64,000 nt of DNA from Nitrosarchaeum sp. (GTDB lineage Archaea > Thermoproteota > Nitrososphaeria > Nitrososphaerales > Nitrosopumilaceae): NCBI GenBank assembly GCA_021414365.1, contig JAIOOR010000021.1, forward strand, positions 124,001 to 188,000, in the 5' to 3' direction. Made by a program: the position numbers and the translations under genes. Every line of letters starts with the position of its first letter. The first letter of the stretch is position 1. Of this stretch, positions 32,682-41,027 are shown piece after piece. A model generated the notes under the pieces. The model had not been told where the DNA came from and made no database searches. It saw nothing but the letters and a program-made list of their open reading frames with translations.

Positions 32682-33734
32682 ATGAAAAAAGTTTTTGTTA
32701 ATGGTTATGGTTCTATTGGAAGTAGAATTACTTCATTTTTACAAGATGATCCTGAAATCTCATTAATTGGTGTTGGAAAATATTCTCCAGATGAAGATGT
32801 CAATATGGCAATTTCTCATGGACTAAATGTCTATGTTCCTGAGAGAAAATTAAATGATTTTAAGAATTTTAAAATCTCTGGAACTATAGAGGCTGCCCTT
32901 GATGATTGTGATCTAGTAATTGATGCTGCTCCTGGAGGATATGGATTTAAAAATAAAAAAAATCTCTATGAGCCAAAAAATCTAATGGCAATATATCAAG
33001 GTGGAGAGACGGTTATGGGCAATGAGGCTGTATCTGATTTGTTGTTTAATTCCAGAGTAAATTATGCTTTAGCAATCGGGAAAAAACATGTCATGCAAGG
33101 AAGCTGTAACGTTACCGGTATGGGAAGAATTTTAGAGCCATTAAAAGATAGATTTGCAGATAGACTGATTAGATTTGATGTAACTCTTGTTAGAAGATGG
33201 GCTGACATTGAACAAATCGATAAACAAGTACCTGACACTATTGAAATGACTGAATCTCCTCACCATGGAGATGATGTCAAGATGTATTTTGGAAAAGATG
33301 CCCCTCTTTTTGTTCGAGCAATTAAAGTTCCTACTAGACAAATGCACTTGCATATTATGGATATTCGTTTTAACGGTCAAGCTCCAAAACCTTCTGAAAT
33401 ACATGATATTTTTACAAATGAATTTGGCGTAGCAACTCTGTGGACTGCTAAAGGAACAAAGAACGTTCGTGATTTTGCCAAAAATATGGGATTTAATTTT
33501 CCAGATACCAACATGATCCATATTCATGCAAACATGACTGTCTCAATTGGTGATACTATACAAATGATGTATTCTGATGATCAAACTGGGATTGTTATTC
33601 CAGAAAACCACATGCTATTACAAGCAATGTTGTTTGGTAAATCATACGATGATGCATTTTCTCATACCGAATCTATATTTCATATGAAAGAAAAAAAGCA
33701 AAAATTAGAAACATATTTTGCAAGAAAAAACTAA
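32682..33734 (+). CDS. gap: Glyceraldehyde-3-phosphate dehydrogenase, type II (archaeal)
   Basis: 350 residues, archaeal form. N-terminal nucleotide fold FVNGYGSIGSRI; catalytic cysteine in VMQGSCNVTGMGR (C142); downstream LVRRWADIEQI and the C-terminal MHLHIMDIRFNG and MTVSIGDTIQMMY segments are typical of the phosphorylating archaeal enzyme. Runs in gluconeogenesis or the modified Embden-Meyerhof path. An AT box lies roughly 25 nt upstream. Confidence 0.92.
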   Translation: MKKVFVNGYGSIGSRITSFLQDDPEISLIGVGKYSPDEDVNMAISHGLNVYVPERKLNDFKNFKISGTIEAALDDCDLVIDAAPGGYGFKNKKNLYEPKNLMAIYQGGETVMGNEAVSDLLFNSRVNYALAIGKKHVMQGSCNVTGMGRILEPLKDRFADRLIRFDVTLVRRWADIEQIDKQVPDTIEMTESPHHGDDVKMYFGKDAPLFVRAIKVPTRQMHLHIMDIRFNGQAPKPSEIHDIFTNEFGVATLWTAKGTKNVRDFAKNMGFNFPDTNMIHIHANMTVSIGDTIQMMYSDDQTGIVIPENHMLLQAMLFGKSYDDAFSHTESIFHMKEKKQKLETYFARKN

Positions 33735-35002
33735 TTTTGTTTCTTTATGCGTTCTATTCTAATTCTTTCAGGTCTGTTTTTTATTACCTTTTCAACAACA
33801 ATCCTGATATCATCAATTTCGAGTTTGTCTCCTTCTTTTGGTATGTCTTGTAATTTTTCATGCAATAATCCATTGAGCGATGCATAGTCATCACCTTCAG
33901 GCAATTCTGATTTAAAAATTTCATTTATTCTGTAAATCTCAATGTCTCCATTTGTAATTATTGTGTCTCTGTCTATTGATTGGAATTCTGTCGGCGGCGT
34001 GTCGTCAGTTTCATCTTCTATATCTCCAACTATCTCTTCTATCAAATCTTCAAATGTAACTAGACCTTCTACACCTCCATGTTCATCAATAACAATGGCC
34101 ATGTGTGTTTTTCTTCCTTTCATTTCTTTTAACAATGAGCTTACCATTTTTTCTTGAGATGCAAATACTGGCTTTCTTGCAATTTGTCCTAATGTGACAA
34201 TTTTGTTATCTTTTTCTATATGTGTTAAAATGTCTCTTACGTGAACAAATCCTACGATGTCATCATTCGTTTCTCCAAATATTGGAATTCTAGAATGTGG
34301 ATTTTCATTAATTAATGGAAGGGCATCAAAGAGAAGCATTTTTGCAGGTAGCGTGAACATTTTTGTTCGTGGTGTCATTACTGCTCTTATCACAGTATCT
34401 GAAAATTCTAAAGCACTATGAACTAATTCCCCCTCATCTTTTTCTAGTGCTTTATCTGCTAATCCCTGATCTACCATCCCTCTTATTTCCTCTTCTGTAA
34501 TTGGAGGTGCGATATGACTGCTACCGGTTAGCTTTACCATGTATTTTGTAATTATTTCTAAAACTTTTACTATTGGCCAAAAAACATATCCAAAAATCAA
34601 CAGCACCGGTGCAAATCTAAGAGCAATTTTTGTTGCGTTTGCATTACAATATATTTTTGGAGTAATCTCCCCAAATACCAAAATAAGAAATGTCATAATT
34701 CCAACTGCTATTGCTAGACCATCATTTCCAAATATTCTTAATGCCACACTTGTTGCAAGAGCAGAAGATCCTACGTTAACTACATTGTTTCCCAGATTTA
34801 CACTTGCCATCATCCATGCGGGATTTGATTTAATTTTGTGAAGGGCTTTTGCTCCCTTTGCTTTTTGCTTTAATAATTGACTTACAGTTGATTTTCTAGT
34901 GCCTATCAAGGCTACTTCAAGACCGCTAAAAAATGCTGATAATCCAATCAATACAGCAAGTGCTAATAATTCAACCCAAAGATCTACCATTTCATCCTCC
35001 AA
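33731..35002 (-). CDS. CNNM/CorC-type protein: DUF21, CBS pair, CorC_HlyC
   Basis: 423 residues. The DUF21 membrane domain (about 8-170, with FFSGLEVALIGTRKSTVSQL and NPAWMMASVNLGNNVVNVGSSALATSVALRIFG) is followed by two CBS motifs (EGELVHSALEFSDTVIRAVMTPRTKMFTLP and HMAIVIDEHGGVEGLVTFEDLIEEIVGDIEDETD), then the CorC_HlyC domain (about 345-420). CBS/CNNM proteins bind Mg-ATP and export or regulate magnesium. Overlaps the 3' end of gap by 4 bp, tail to tail. Confidence 0.9.
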   Translation of the reverse strand: MEDEMVDLWVELLALAVLIGLSAFFSGLEVALIGTRKSTVSQLLKQKAKGAKALHKIKSNPAWMMASVNLGNNVVNVGSSALATSVALRIFGNDGLAIAVGIMTFLILVFGEITPKIYCNANATKIALRFAPVLLIFGYVFWPIVKVLEIITKYMVKLTGSSHIAPPITEEEIRGMVDQGLADKALEKDEGELVHSALEFSDTVIRAVMTPRTKMFTLPAKMLLFDALPLINENPHSRIPIFGETNDDIVGFVHVRDILTHIEKDNKIVTLGQIARKPVFASQEKMVSSLLKEMKGRKTHMAIVIDEHGGVEGLVTFEDLIEEIVGDIEDETDDTPPTEFQSIDRDTIITNGDIEIYRINEIFKSELPEGDDYASLNGLLHEKLQDIPKEGDKLEIDDIRIVVEKVIKNRPERIRIERIKKQN

Positions 35003-35140
35003 AAAAGTTTGTCAGAACAACATATGTTCTTCATTTTATTTTTTATGCACCATCTCTTGGTTGCTAATGTTTTGTAAAACCTACTTTTAAGGCTTAAGTC
35101 ATAAAAATGACATTTTATAAAATAACTTACTTAATTGAGG

Positions 35141-36484
35141 CTAGTTTTTAGGTGGAATGGCAAATCTATTCTTAGGATTATTGTGATAATCTACTGGCAG
35201 CATTGCATCTTTTTGTCTACCTGTAAGAATTCCCAACACCATGTCATCTTTTTTTATTATCTCTTCATCAAGCAGTTTTTTAATTCCAGCAACTGATGCA
35301 CCTGATGCCATCTCGCAATCAAATCCATTCAAACCAACAACTGACATTCCATCCAACATCTCTAAATCTGATACTGTGGTCACCACACCATTTGTAAATT
35401 CTAAGGCACGCAATCCTTTTAGTATATTTGCGGGTCTTCCTATTTGGATTGCAGTAGCTTTTGTTTTTGGTCTGATTCCCTCTTTGTCTAAATGTTCATA
35501 GTATCTAGTAATTAATTCAGTATTTGTGTTACCTTTATTCCATCGTAGTTCTTCTCCTTCAAATTTTCCATTGTACAAATCAGATAATGTACTTGCACCT
35601 TCAGAATTAATAACTGCGATTCGTGGTATTTTTTTTATCCATCCCCACTGGTATAATTCCATAAGTGCTTTTCCACAACTAGATGTATTTCCAAGTGCAC
35701 CCCCTGGATATACAATCCAATCTGGAGATTCCCACCTCAAATATTCAAGGGCTCTAATTGGAATTGTTTTTTGTCCTTCTATTCTAAATGGGTTAACCGA
35801 ATTTACAGTATATCCATTATGGTTTTTTGCGTCATCCAATGACTGTTTTAACGCATCATCAAAATTCCCTTCAACTTGAATTATCTGAGCTCCAAATTGA
35901 TATGCCTGACTTAATTTACCCGGAGCAATTTGACCTGATGGAATGTAAACATCACAACGTATTCCTTCGTTTGCTGCAAACATGCCAGCAGAAGCAGAAG
36001 TATTTCCAGTAGATGCGCAAACAATCTTTTTTGCACCAACCATTTTAGCATGTGTCACTGCAGTTACCATCCCGTTATCTTTGAATGAACCACTTGGATT
36101 GTATCCCTCTGGCTGTAACCATAATTTATTATTGGAAATTCCTACAAATTCTGCAGCCTTTGACATTTGGTAAGGTTTTGACTGTCTTCCTTCTGCACCA
36201 TCTAATGAAACTAAATATTTTGAGCACTCCTCAATATTTTCAGTATCTATTTGACAAAAATTAAGTAGCTCTCTAAATCTCCACACTCCACTTTCATTGA
36301 AAATATTTTCTTGAGGATTTCGTCTTTGGTAAAATACTTCTTTTAATCTATCTGAGGGTTTGTTTTTGTATATTACGTCTAGCAGATGACCTTTTTCACA
36401 TTCTACATTAGTGCTCATTACTGGATATTCTAATCCACAATGAGGATCAATACACTTTAGATAAGCGTCACCTTGCATTGTCAT
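35141..36484 (-). CDS. thrC: Threonine synthase
   Basis: 447 residues with N-terminal zinc-like cysteines (CIDPHCGLEYPV, CEKGH) and the PLP fold: Lys in EGYNPSGSFKDNGMVTAV, IVCASTGNTSASAGMFAANEGI, VNSVNPFRIEGQKTI and WIVYPGGALGNTSSCGKAL. It turns O-phosphohomoserine into threonine. The extra N-terminal Cys motif is common in archaeal threonine synthases. The product feeds the threonine dehydratase at 47.4 kb. Confidence 0.9.
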   Translation of the reverse strand: MTMQGDAYLKCIDPHCGLEYPVMSTNVECEKGHLLDVIYKNKPSDRLKEVFYQRRNPQENIFNESGVWRFRELLNFCQIDTENIEECSKYLVSLDGAEGRQSKPYQMSKAAEFVGISNNKLWLQPEGYNPSGSFKDNGMVTAVTHAKMVGAKKIVCASTGNTSASAGMFAANEGIRCDVYIPSGQIAPGKLSQAYQFGAQIIQVEGNFDDALKQSLDDAKNHNGYTVNSVNPFRIEGQKTIPIRALEYLRWESPDWIVYPGGALGNTSSCGKALMELYQWGWIKKIPRIAVINSEGASTLSDLYNGKFEGEELRWNKGNTNTELITRYYEHLDKEGIRPKTKATAIQIGRPANILKGLRALEFTNGVVTTVSDLEMLDGMSVVGLNGFDCEMASGASVAGIKKLLDEEIIKKDDMVLGILTGRQKDAMLPVDYHNNPKNRFAIPPKN

Positions 36485-36590
36485 TTAGCGTAATTAGTGA
36501 TAATTTAAAGTTAAGAGTAAAACTCGTTAAATTGAGAATTATCTTGAATTTCTAAACTTTTAGATTAGATTACAATGCTCTAAAGATATC

Positions 36591-36965
36591 ATGATTACTC
36601 ATTATGAATATCTAAAAGGGCTCTTAAAGAAGATCATAATTGCTTACAATATACTAACAAAACTTGAAGATAAACCAGGGGATTTGAATATTATTAAAAA
36701 AGAAATCTTGAAGATCAATGGCTTTTTTCATGTCTTTATTAATAAAATTAACACAGAAAAATTTCAATCCCGTGAACTATCCGAACTGAAATCTTCATTT
36801 GAAAATTATTTGGATAGTTATTCTTTTGACAAAGAAATAGACACTATGGCTTCATTGTATTCTGATGATTCTGATAGATTAAAAAATATGAGATTAAAGA
36901 TCATTGAATCCTTAGAAAATAAAAAATTAATAGATAATATATCATATGCATTAGAAAAATTATAG
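36591..36965 (+). CDS. Hypothetical helical protein
   Basis: 124 residues, almost wholly helical and charged (YLKGLLKKIIIAYNILTKLEDKPGDLNIIKKEILKINGFFHVFINKI... then ELKSSFENYLDSYSFDKEI). No domain recognised. It stands 106 bp from the thrC start in a divergent arrangement and 4 bp before a cysteine-rich microprotein gene in the same direction. Confidence 0.5.
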   Translation: MITHYEYLKGLLKKIIIAYNILTKLEDKPGDLNIIKKEILKINGFFHVFINKINTEKFQSRELSELKSSFENYLDSYSFDKEIDTMASLYSDDSDRLKNMRLKIIESLENKKLIDNISYALEKL

Positions 36966-36969
36966 CATT

Positions 36970-37074
36970 ATGAAAATTAATGAAAAAAGATGTATTTTAT
37001 GCGGATGTAAAGATCATCATTTGATTGGATGCTATATGCATATGACAAAAAAATGCAATTGTCATAAAACATAA
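36970..37074 (+). CDS. Cysteine-rich microprotein
   Basis: 34 residues: MKINEKRCILCGCKDHHLIG, then CYMHMTKKCNCHKT. Six cysteines (CILCGC, C21, CNC) plus several His give enough ligands for one or two metal ions. It directly follows the 124-residue gene on the plus strand, 4 bp after its stop. No family recognised. Confidence 0.5.
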   Translation: MKINEKRCILCGCKDHHLIGCYMHMTKKCNCHKT

Positions 37075-37089
37075 TTAGTTTATAATAAA

Positions 37090-37215
37090 TTAATAACTTT
37101 GTTTCTTTTTTGGGCCTGATCTTTCATGAAAGTTTAGACAACATCTGCATTCTTTTTTAATACATTCTTCTTCTGTTGAATGATTGCATATTCCACATTC
37201 ACAACTATTTACCAT
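37090..37215 (-). CDS. Cysteine-rich microprotein
   Basis: 41 residues: MVNSCECGICNHSTEEECIK, then KECRCCLNFHERSGPKKKQSY. It has CECGIC, a lone Cys, and CRCC plus a His (NFHER), so a zinc knuckle is plausible. It converges with the 34-residue cysteine-rich peptide from the other strand, their stops 15 bp apart. Family unknown. Confidence 0.5.
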   Translation of the reverse strand: MVNSCECGICNHSTEEECIKKECRCCLNFHERSGPKKKQSY

Positions 37216-37283
37216 ATTTTATAATATAATATTTACAATATAACTAATACTACAAATTTTTCTGATTTTCAGGTCAAATGGTT

Positions 37284-37610
37284 CTATTTTTTTACTTTGT
37301 GTTTTTTTGTTGTAGGTTTAGGTTTATCTGGTTTGCCTTCTAACTCCTCCATCTCTGCGGCTTTATTATCCACCACTTTAATGATCTCCTGAATTAATCC
37401 ATCCAAGTCACTATCTGATGCTTCTGGTTCTACAGCCGTTGCAATTTCATTAATAGTGCTTGAAATCTCCGCACTTACTTCCTCAAAACTCTCTGGATCC
37501 TCATATGCTGCATTATACAAATTTTTGAGATTATTTACATGACTAATTACCTGATCTGTTAATGTAAGTCTAAATTCCGTACCGTTAACTTCGATTGTCT
37601 TTGTAATCAT
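37284..37610 (-). CDS. Hypothetical acidic helical protein with basic tail
   Basis: 108 residues, acidic and helical (TEFRLTLTDQVISHVNNLKNLYNAAYEDPESFEEVSAEISSTINEIATAVE), ending in a Lys/Pro-rich tail (GKPDKPKPTTKKHKVKK). No recognised domain. A strongly acidic body with a basic tail suggests a partner-binding protein, but nothing more can be supported. Confidence 0.5.
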   Translation of the reverse strand: MITKTIEVNGTEFRLTLTDQVISHVNNLKNLYNAAYEDPESFEEVSAEISSTINEIATAVEPEASDSDLDGLIQEIIKVVDNKAAEMEELEGKPDKPKPTTKKHKVKK

Positions 37611-37687
37611 ATTCCAGATTTCAAATTCTGTTCCTTAAAGGTTTTTAGTTGAAAGTAGTTGATGTTTTGTGCTTAAATTCTATCAAA

Positions 37688-38170
37688 TTAGAATACTATG
37701 TAATCTAATGCAGATGCATCACTAATCAGTGTTGTATGCCTTGAACCCACAACATAACCATTTTTGATATCGTTTGCAGGTATCCATCTGTTTGTTGATG
37801 AATAATGTCTTTTTTCAGCTAACTCTCGTTCTATTGCCTCGATGTCAAACTCACCCTCTTCTATTTCTTGTGAAGATAGGTGTTTTATCGTGACTAAAAT
37901 TTTACTGACTTTAACACGGTCTCCAAATTTCCATTTTGATGGAGGATTCTCATCTGAAACTTCTAATACCTTGATTTTCATTTGTTTATTTCCAAATGCA
38001 TCATAACTTACCAATATCCTCTCATCTGTAAATTCCTCAAAAACTATTCTTGAATTGGACTCTTTTGATTCAGTATTGGTCTCTAATAATGAAATTGAAT
38101 GATTTGGATTTTCTTCAATGCTCTCATTGGATTCTATTGGATTATCTTCTACCATGATATCAATTATCAT
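37688..38170 (-). CDS. Hypothetical protein
   Basis: 160 residues. The N-terminal third is acidic and low complexity (EDNPIESNESIEENPNHSIS); the C-terminal part is structured, with RIVFEEFTDERILVSYDAFGNKQMKIKVLEVSDENPPSKWKFGDRVKVSKILVTIKHL. A second ATG at residue 6 (38155) may be the true start. It lies 32 bp after the Hjc gene on the same strand. No family recognised. Confidence 0.5.
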   Translation of the reverse strand: MIIDIMVEDNPIESNESIEENPNHSISLLETNTESKESNSRIVFEEFTDERILVSYDAFGNKQMKIKVLEVSDENPPSKWKFGDRVKVSKILVTIKHLSSQEIEEGEFDIEAIERELAEKRHYSSTNRWIPANDIKNGYVVGSRHTTLISDASALDYIVF

Positions 38171-38202
38171 TAATCATTAAAAAACACTGTTATTATTTAG
38201 AG

Positions 38203-38751
38203 TTAGGCACTAGTTCTGTGCTTTGTTTTAAATGGCATTTTATGTTCTTTAAGATCTATCTTTTCTCTTTTACCATCTATTTTTGCAAAAATCTCTCCTT
38301 CATAAGTACAAACACAATCTGTTATCTTTTTTGACTCATCCCAAATTTTGTAAAATTCTCTCAGTTCTCTATTTTCATACAATCCCAATCCTATCCTTTT
38401 TTTTGAAAGAAATTTGAAAGCAAGTATGACTTTTCTATCATTGTAAATATCAAACGTTTTTATCCATTTTTGACATCTTTCAATCTGATCTGCGGGTACC
38501 GGAAGCGATGTGCTAGTTCCTGATTTTGCCTCTATAGTGAAAATCATGCTATTTTGAGTATTTACTGCTAAAACATCCGGTAAGGCTATACTTGGAGATC
38601 CGAGTCTAAACGCTTTCCAGTTTTCAACAGAATTGAATCTTTTTACTAACGTATCTTCCCAATTATATCCTCTCTGTCTGCGAGTTTTTGCAATTTTTTT
38701 ATTGTCTTTTTTTGGAATTTCCTTTGTTCTTAATAACGAGATTGAAGTCAT
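38203..38751 (-). CDS. hjc: Holliday junction resolvase Hjc-type nuclease
   Basis: 182 residues with a PD-(D/E)xK core: E32 in RGYNWEDTLVKRF, LGSPSIALPDVLAV (D59) and FTIEAKSG (E74, K76), then PADQIERCQKWIKTF with a conserved Gln. The R-G-x-x-x-E-x-x-L start is the Hjc signature. Archaeal Hjc cuts four-way DNA junctions in recombination. The C-terminal about 60 residues are an unusual charged extension (KREKIDLKEHKMPFKTKHRTSA). Confidence 0.82.
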   Translation of the reverse strand: MTSISLLRTKEIPKKDNKKIAKTRRQRGYNWEDTLVKRFNSVENWKAFRLGSPSIALPDVLAVNTQNSMIFTIEAKSGTSTSLPVPADQIERCQKWIKTFDIYNDRKVILAFKFLSKKRIGLGLYENRELREFYKIWDESKKITDCVCTYEGEIFAKIDGKREKIDLKEHKMPFKTKHRTSA

Positions 38752-39013
38752 ATGCTATATCAAATCTTTTTGAGGTATAGTACGGCAGGTAATTACAGAA
38801 TAACCATAAATCCAATACGATAATACCAATTGAAAAATATTGTAATTAAACATCTTTGTATTCGAATCTCTCTTATATGGAATCATTTCTGATCATTGTT
38901 TAAATCCGTCTATATCAAAACATCACTTGAAATTTTATTGACAAAGCATAAAAAATTGGTCTGTAATTTTTTTTATATTGCATATGTCGAATTTTAAAAC
39001 ATGGATATCTGGT

Positions 39014-39748
39014 TTATTTTATTTTGATAATTTCTTGATTTATTAAAAATTTTATTGCGTTTAATACATCATCTTCAGAAATTTTATCTTGACCATACCA
39101 AATAAAAATATTTTTTACCCAGTCTGGAATTTTCTTTGAATTTGAATTTTTTATATTTTCTTGTATGTGGTTTGTATCATTAATTGTGCAAACTAAATTA
39201 TCCTCTCCTGTTATCCTAAATGCTTCTTTTCTAGCTTCAAGTCCTTCACCCGTATACACATCAATATGTTTTCCAACAATTGCAGGACCTACATCCTTTG
39301 AGTGAAAAATCATTTCATCCCAAGGGTGGGGCAATGTTATGATTGATATTTCTGTTCCATTTTTTATGATTTCTGGATCAACTGCTATAGTCCCAACAAC
39401 CAGTTTATTCCCATTTGAATCTAGAGGTATAGAATTAAGAGAGAATTTTCCATGATCCCATCCTAAATAATCTCCAGAAGTAGTTTTACCCCAACCTTGA
39501 ATTTTTACCTCATCTAGAAAATCAGCTTGAAAATTATACCATTTCTTATCAATCATAATAGGATTTGAATTTGATGAATAATCTGTCTCTATTGGAAGAA
39601 AATATCCAGTAATGTACCAGCCATTACTGCATTCACCATTTTGAATTGGCTGTGTATCTACATCATTGATTATTTGTGATTGTGAAAAAGTAGGAATTAT
39701 TGTATTTGTAACTAAAAGGGCAACTAAAACACTAACAATAATTTTCAT
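39014..39748 (-). CDS. Secreted protein with 3D (double-psi barrel) domain
   Basis: 244 residues. Signal peptide (about 1-22). The region 43-175 contains GWYITGYF, then VVGTIAVDPEIIKNGTEISI, FHSKDVGPAIVGK and HIDVYTGEG: the three aspartates (D124, D152, D163) of the 3D domain, a double-psi beta-barrel typical of cell-wall-acting proteins related to MltA/RlpA. The last about 35 residues (IPDWVKNIFIWYGQDKISEDDVLNAIKFLINQEI) repeat the C-terminal motif of the deacetylase-like protein. In an archaeon without murein the target must be another polymer or protein (inference). Confidence 0.7.
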   Translation of the reverse strand: MKIIVSVLVALLVTNTIIPTFSQSQIINDVDTQPIQNGECSNGWYITGYFLPIETDYSSNSNPIMIDKKWYNFQADFLDEVKIQGWGKTTSGDYLGWDHGKFSLNSIPLDSNGNKLVVGTIAVDPEIIKNGTEISIITLPHPWDEMIFHSKDVGPAIVGKHIDVYTGEGLEARKEAFRITGEDNLVCTINDTNHIQENIKNSNSKKIPDWVKNIFIWYGQDKISEDDVLNAIKFLINQEIIKIK

Positions 39749-39884
39749 TTAAATTCAAATTAAGTTCAATTCCTAATATAAAAATTAAAACAATTTTATA
39801 AACATTAAAAAATTTAAAATAAAATATTTCATCATTAAAGTATCTTTCAATGAGTTTATCAATCCCAGATAAGAGACATTTTCA

Positions 39885-40709
39885 ATGTTTGAAAAAATTG
39901 CTAAAAAGTTAGTCTCATTAAAACAAGAATTTACAAAAATCTATGCAGGACATAGTCATATTCAAGAAATTATCCCGATTTCATCTTCTGAATCTTTTCC
40001 AATACTTGATGAGCATCTAGAATTACTACACGCATTTGCTGCAAGAAATCCAATTTATCATAACTCATATGAACAAAAAATTTCAGATGTTTTATGTAAA
40101 ATTTATGAAGGTGATATTAACGAATATTGGTTAAATAGCATAAAGCATGGTTCTAGCTGCCAGCCATTTTACCCAACATGGATTCTTTCAGCATACATTA
40201 CTGTATCAATTGCAAAAAGTTTTGATTATAAAGAATTAATAGATATTGGTTCTGGAGATGGGAGAATTGCATATTGTGGAAAACTTTTGGATTTAATCAC
40301 AACAAGTATTGAAATCGATGAAGGATTAGTTGAACTTCAAAAGATCATATCGTTGGAAACACATATAGATTTTAATCCTGTTTGCGTGGATGCAATTGAA
40401 TTTGATTACTCTTCATTGAATTTGACTCGTCCTGTGTTTTTCATAGGTGGGTTGCCCCAAATGGGAGGCGATATTTTGGCAACTAATATCATTGAAAAAA
40501 TTTCTAAAACTAATCTCAAAAAAAATACATGTATTGTTTTTGCAGGAACTCATTCTAAGAGACAACTTTCAGACAATCAATCTGATGGAGGATGGAATTC
40601 TTTGATTGACAAACATGGTCTTAAAGTCATAAAAACAGTTTCGTTGCCAACTATCTGGACTTTTGATCAGCTTGTAGATACCCCATACATCTACACTGAG
40701 TTTATCTGA
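39885..40709 (+). CDS. SAM-dependent methyltransferase-like protein
   Basis: 274 residues. The class I methyltransferase motif I is LIDIGSGDGRIAYCGKLL (about 117-134), with an acidic residue at the end of the next strand (TTSIEIDEGLV) and a motif IV-like FFIGGLPQMGG in place of NPPY. The N-terminal about 110 residues are a helical lid. The substrate is unknown. It ends tail to tail with the DUF35 gene, stops abutting. Confidence 0.72.
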   Translation: MFEKIAKKLVSLKQEFTKIYAGHSHIQEIIPISSSESFPILDEHLELLHAFAARNPIYHNSYEQKISDVLCKIYEGDINEYWLNSIKHGSSCQPFYPTWILSAYITVSIAKSFDYKELIDIGSGDGRIAYCGKLLDLITTSIEIDEGLVELQKIISLETHIDFNPVCVDAIEFDYSSLNLTRPVFFIGGLPQMGGDILATNIIEKISKTNLKKNTCIVFAGTHSKRQLSDNQSDGGWNSLIDKHGLKVIKTVSLPTIWTFDQLVDTPYIYTEFI

Positions 40710-41027
40710 TCATATCAATAAAAACTCAAAATAATAACTACCATCTTTAATTCCGCATTTTTCTATTTTGACATGTTGCCCCAAATTTGGGATTCCAGAA
40801 GAAATTTTTCCAAGCACTCTTATGGAATTTTCAATTTCTATTAATCCAAAATAATTATCATTTTGCTTTGAAAATTCAATAATTTTACCTTTAGACGAGC
40901 CTGTTCTCCAAGAAACTTCATTAAAACACTGATTACAAAATTCAGAAGGGGGCCAAACTATTTTGTTACAGTGGTTGCATTCGGGAATGATGAGTTTTCC
41001 TTTTTTTAATTCAGATTCAAAATTCAT
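40710..41027 (-). CDS. DUF35 OB-fold protein with zinc ribbon
   Basis: 105 residues: rubredoxin-like zinc ribbon CNHCNKIVWPPSEFCNQC (C17, C20, C31, C34), then an OB fold. DUF35 proteins bind acyl-CoA thioesters and bridge thiolase and HMG-CoA synthase in archaea. The stop/start of the thiolase gene overlap it by 4 bp (41024-41027), so the two form an operon and probably a complex. Confidence 0.85.
   Translation of the reverse strand: MNFESELKKGKLIIPECNHCNKIVWPPSEFCNQCFNEVSWRTGSSKGKIIEFSKQNDNYFGLIEIENSIRVLGKISSGIPNLGQHVKIEKCGIKDGSYYFEFLLI

Noticed and set aside
33141-33527. 128-codon minus-strand frame inside gap
   Set aside because: Antisense shadow of the well-conserved GAPDH.
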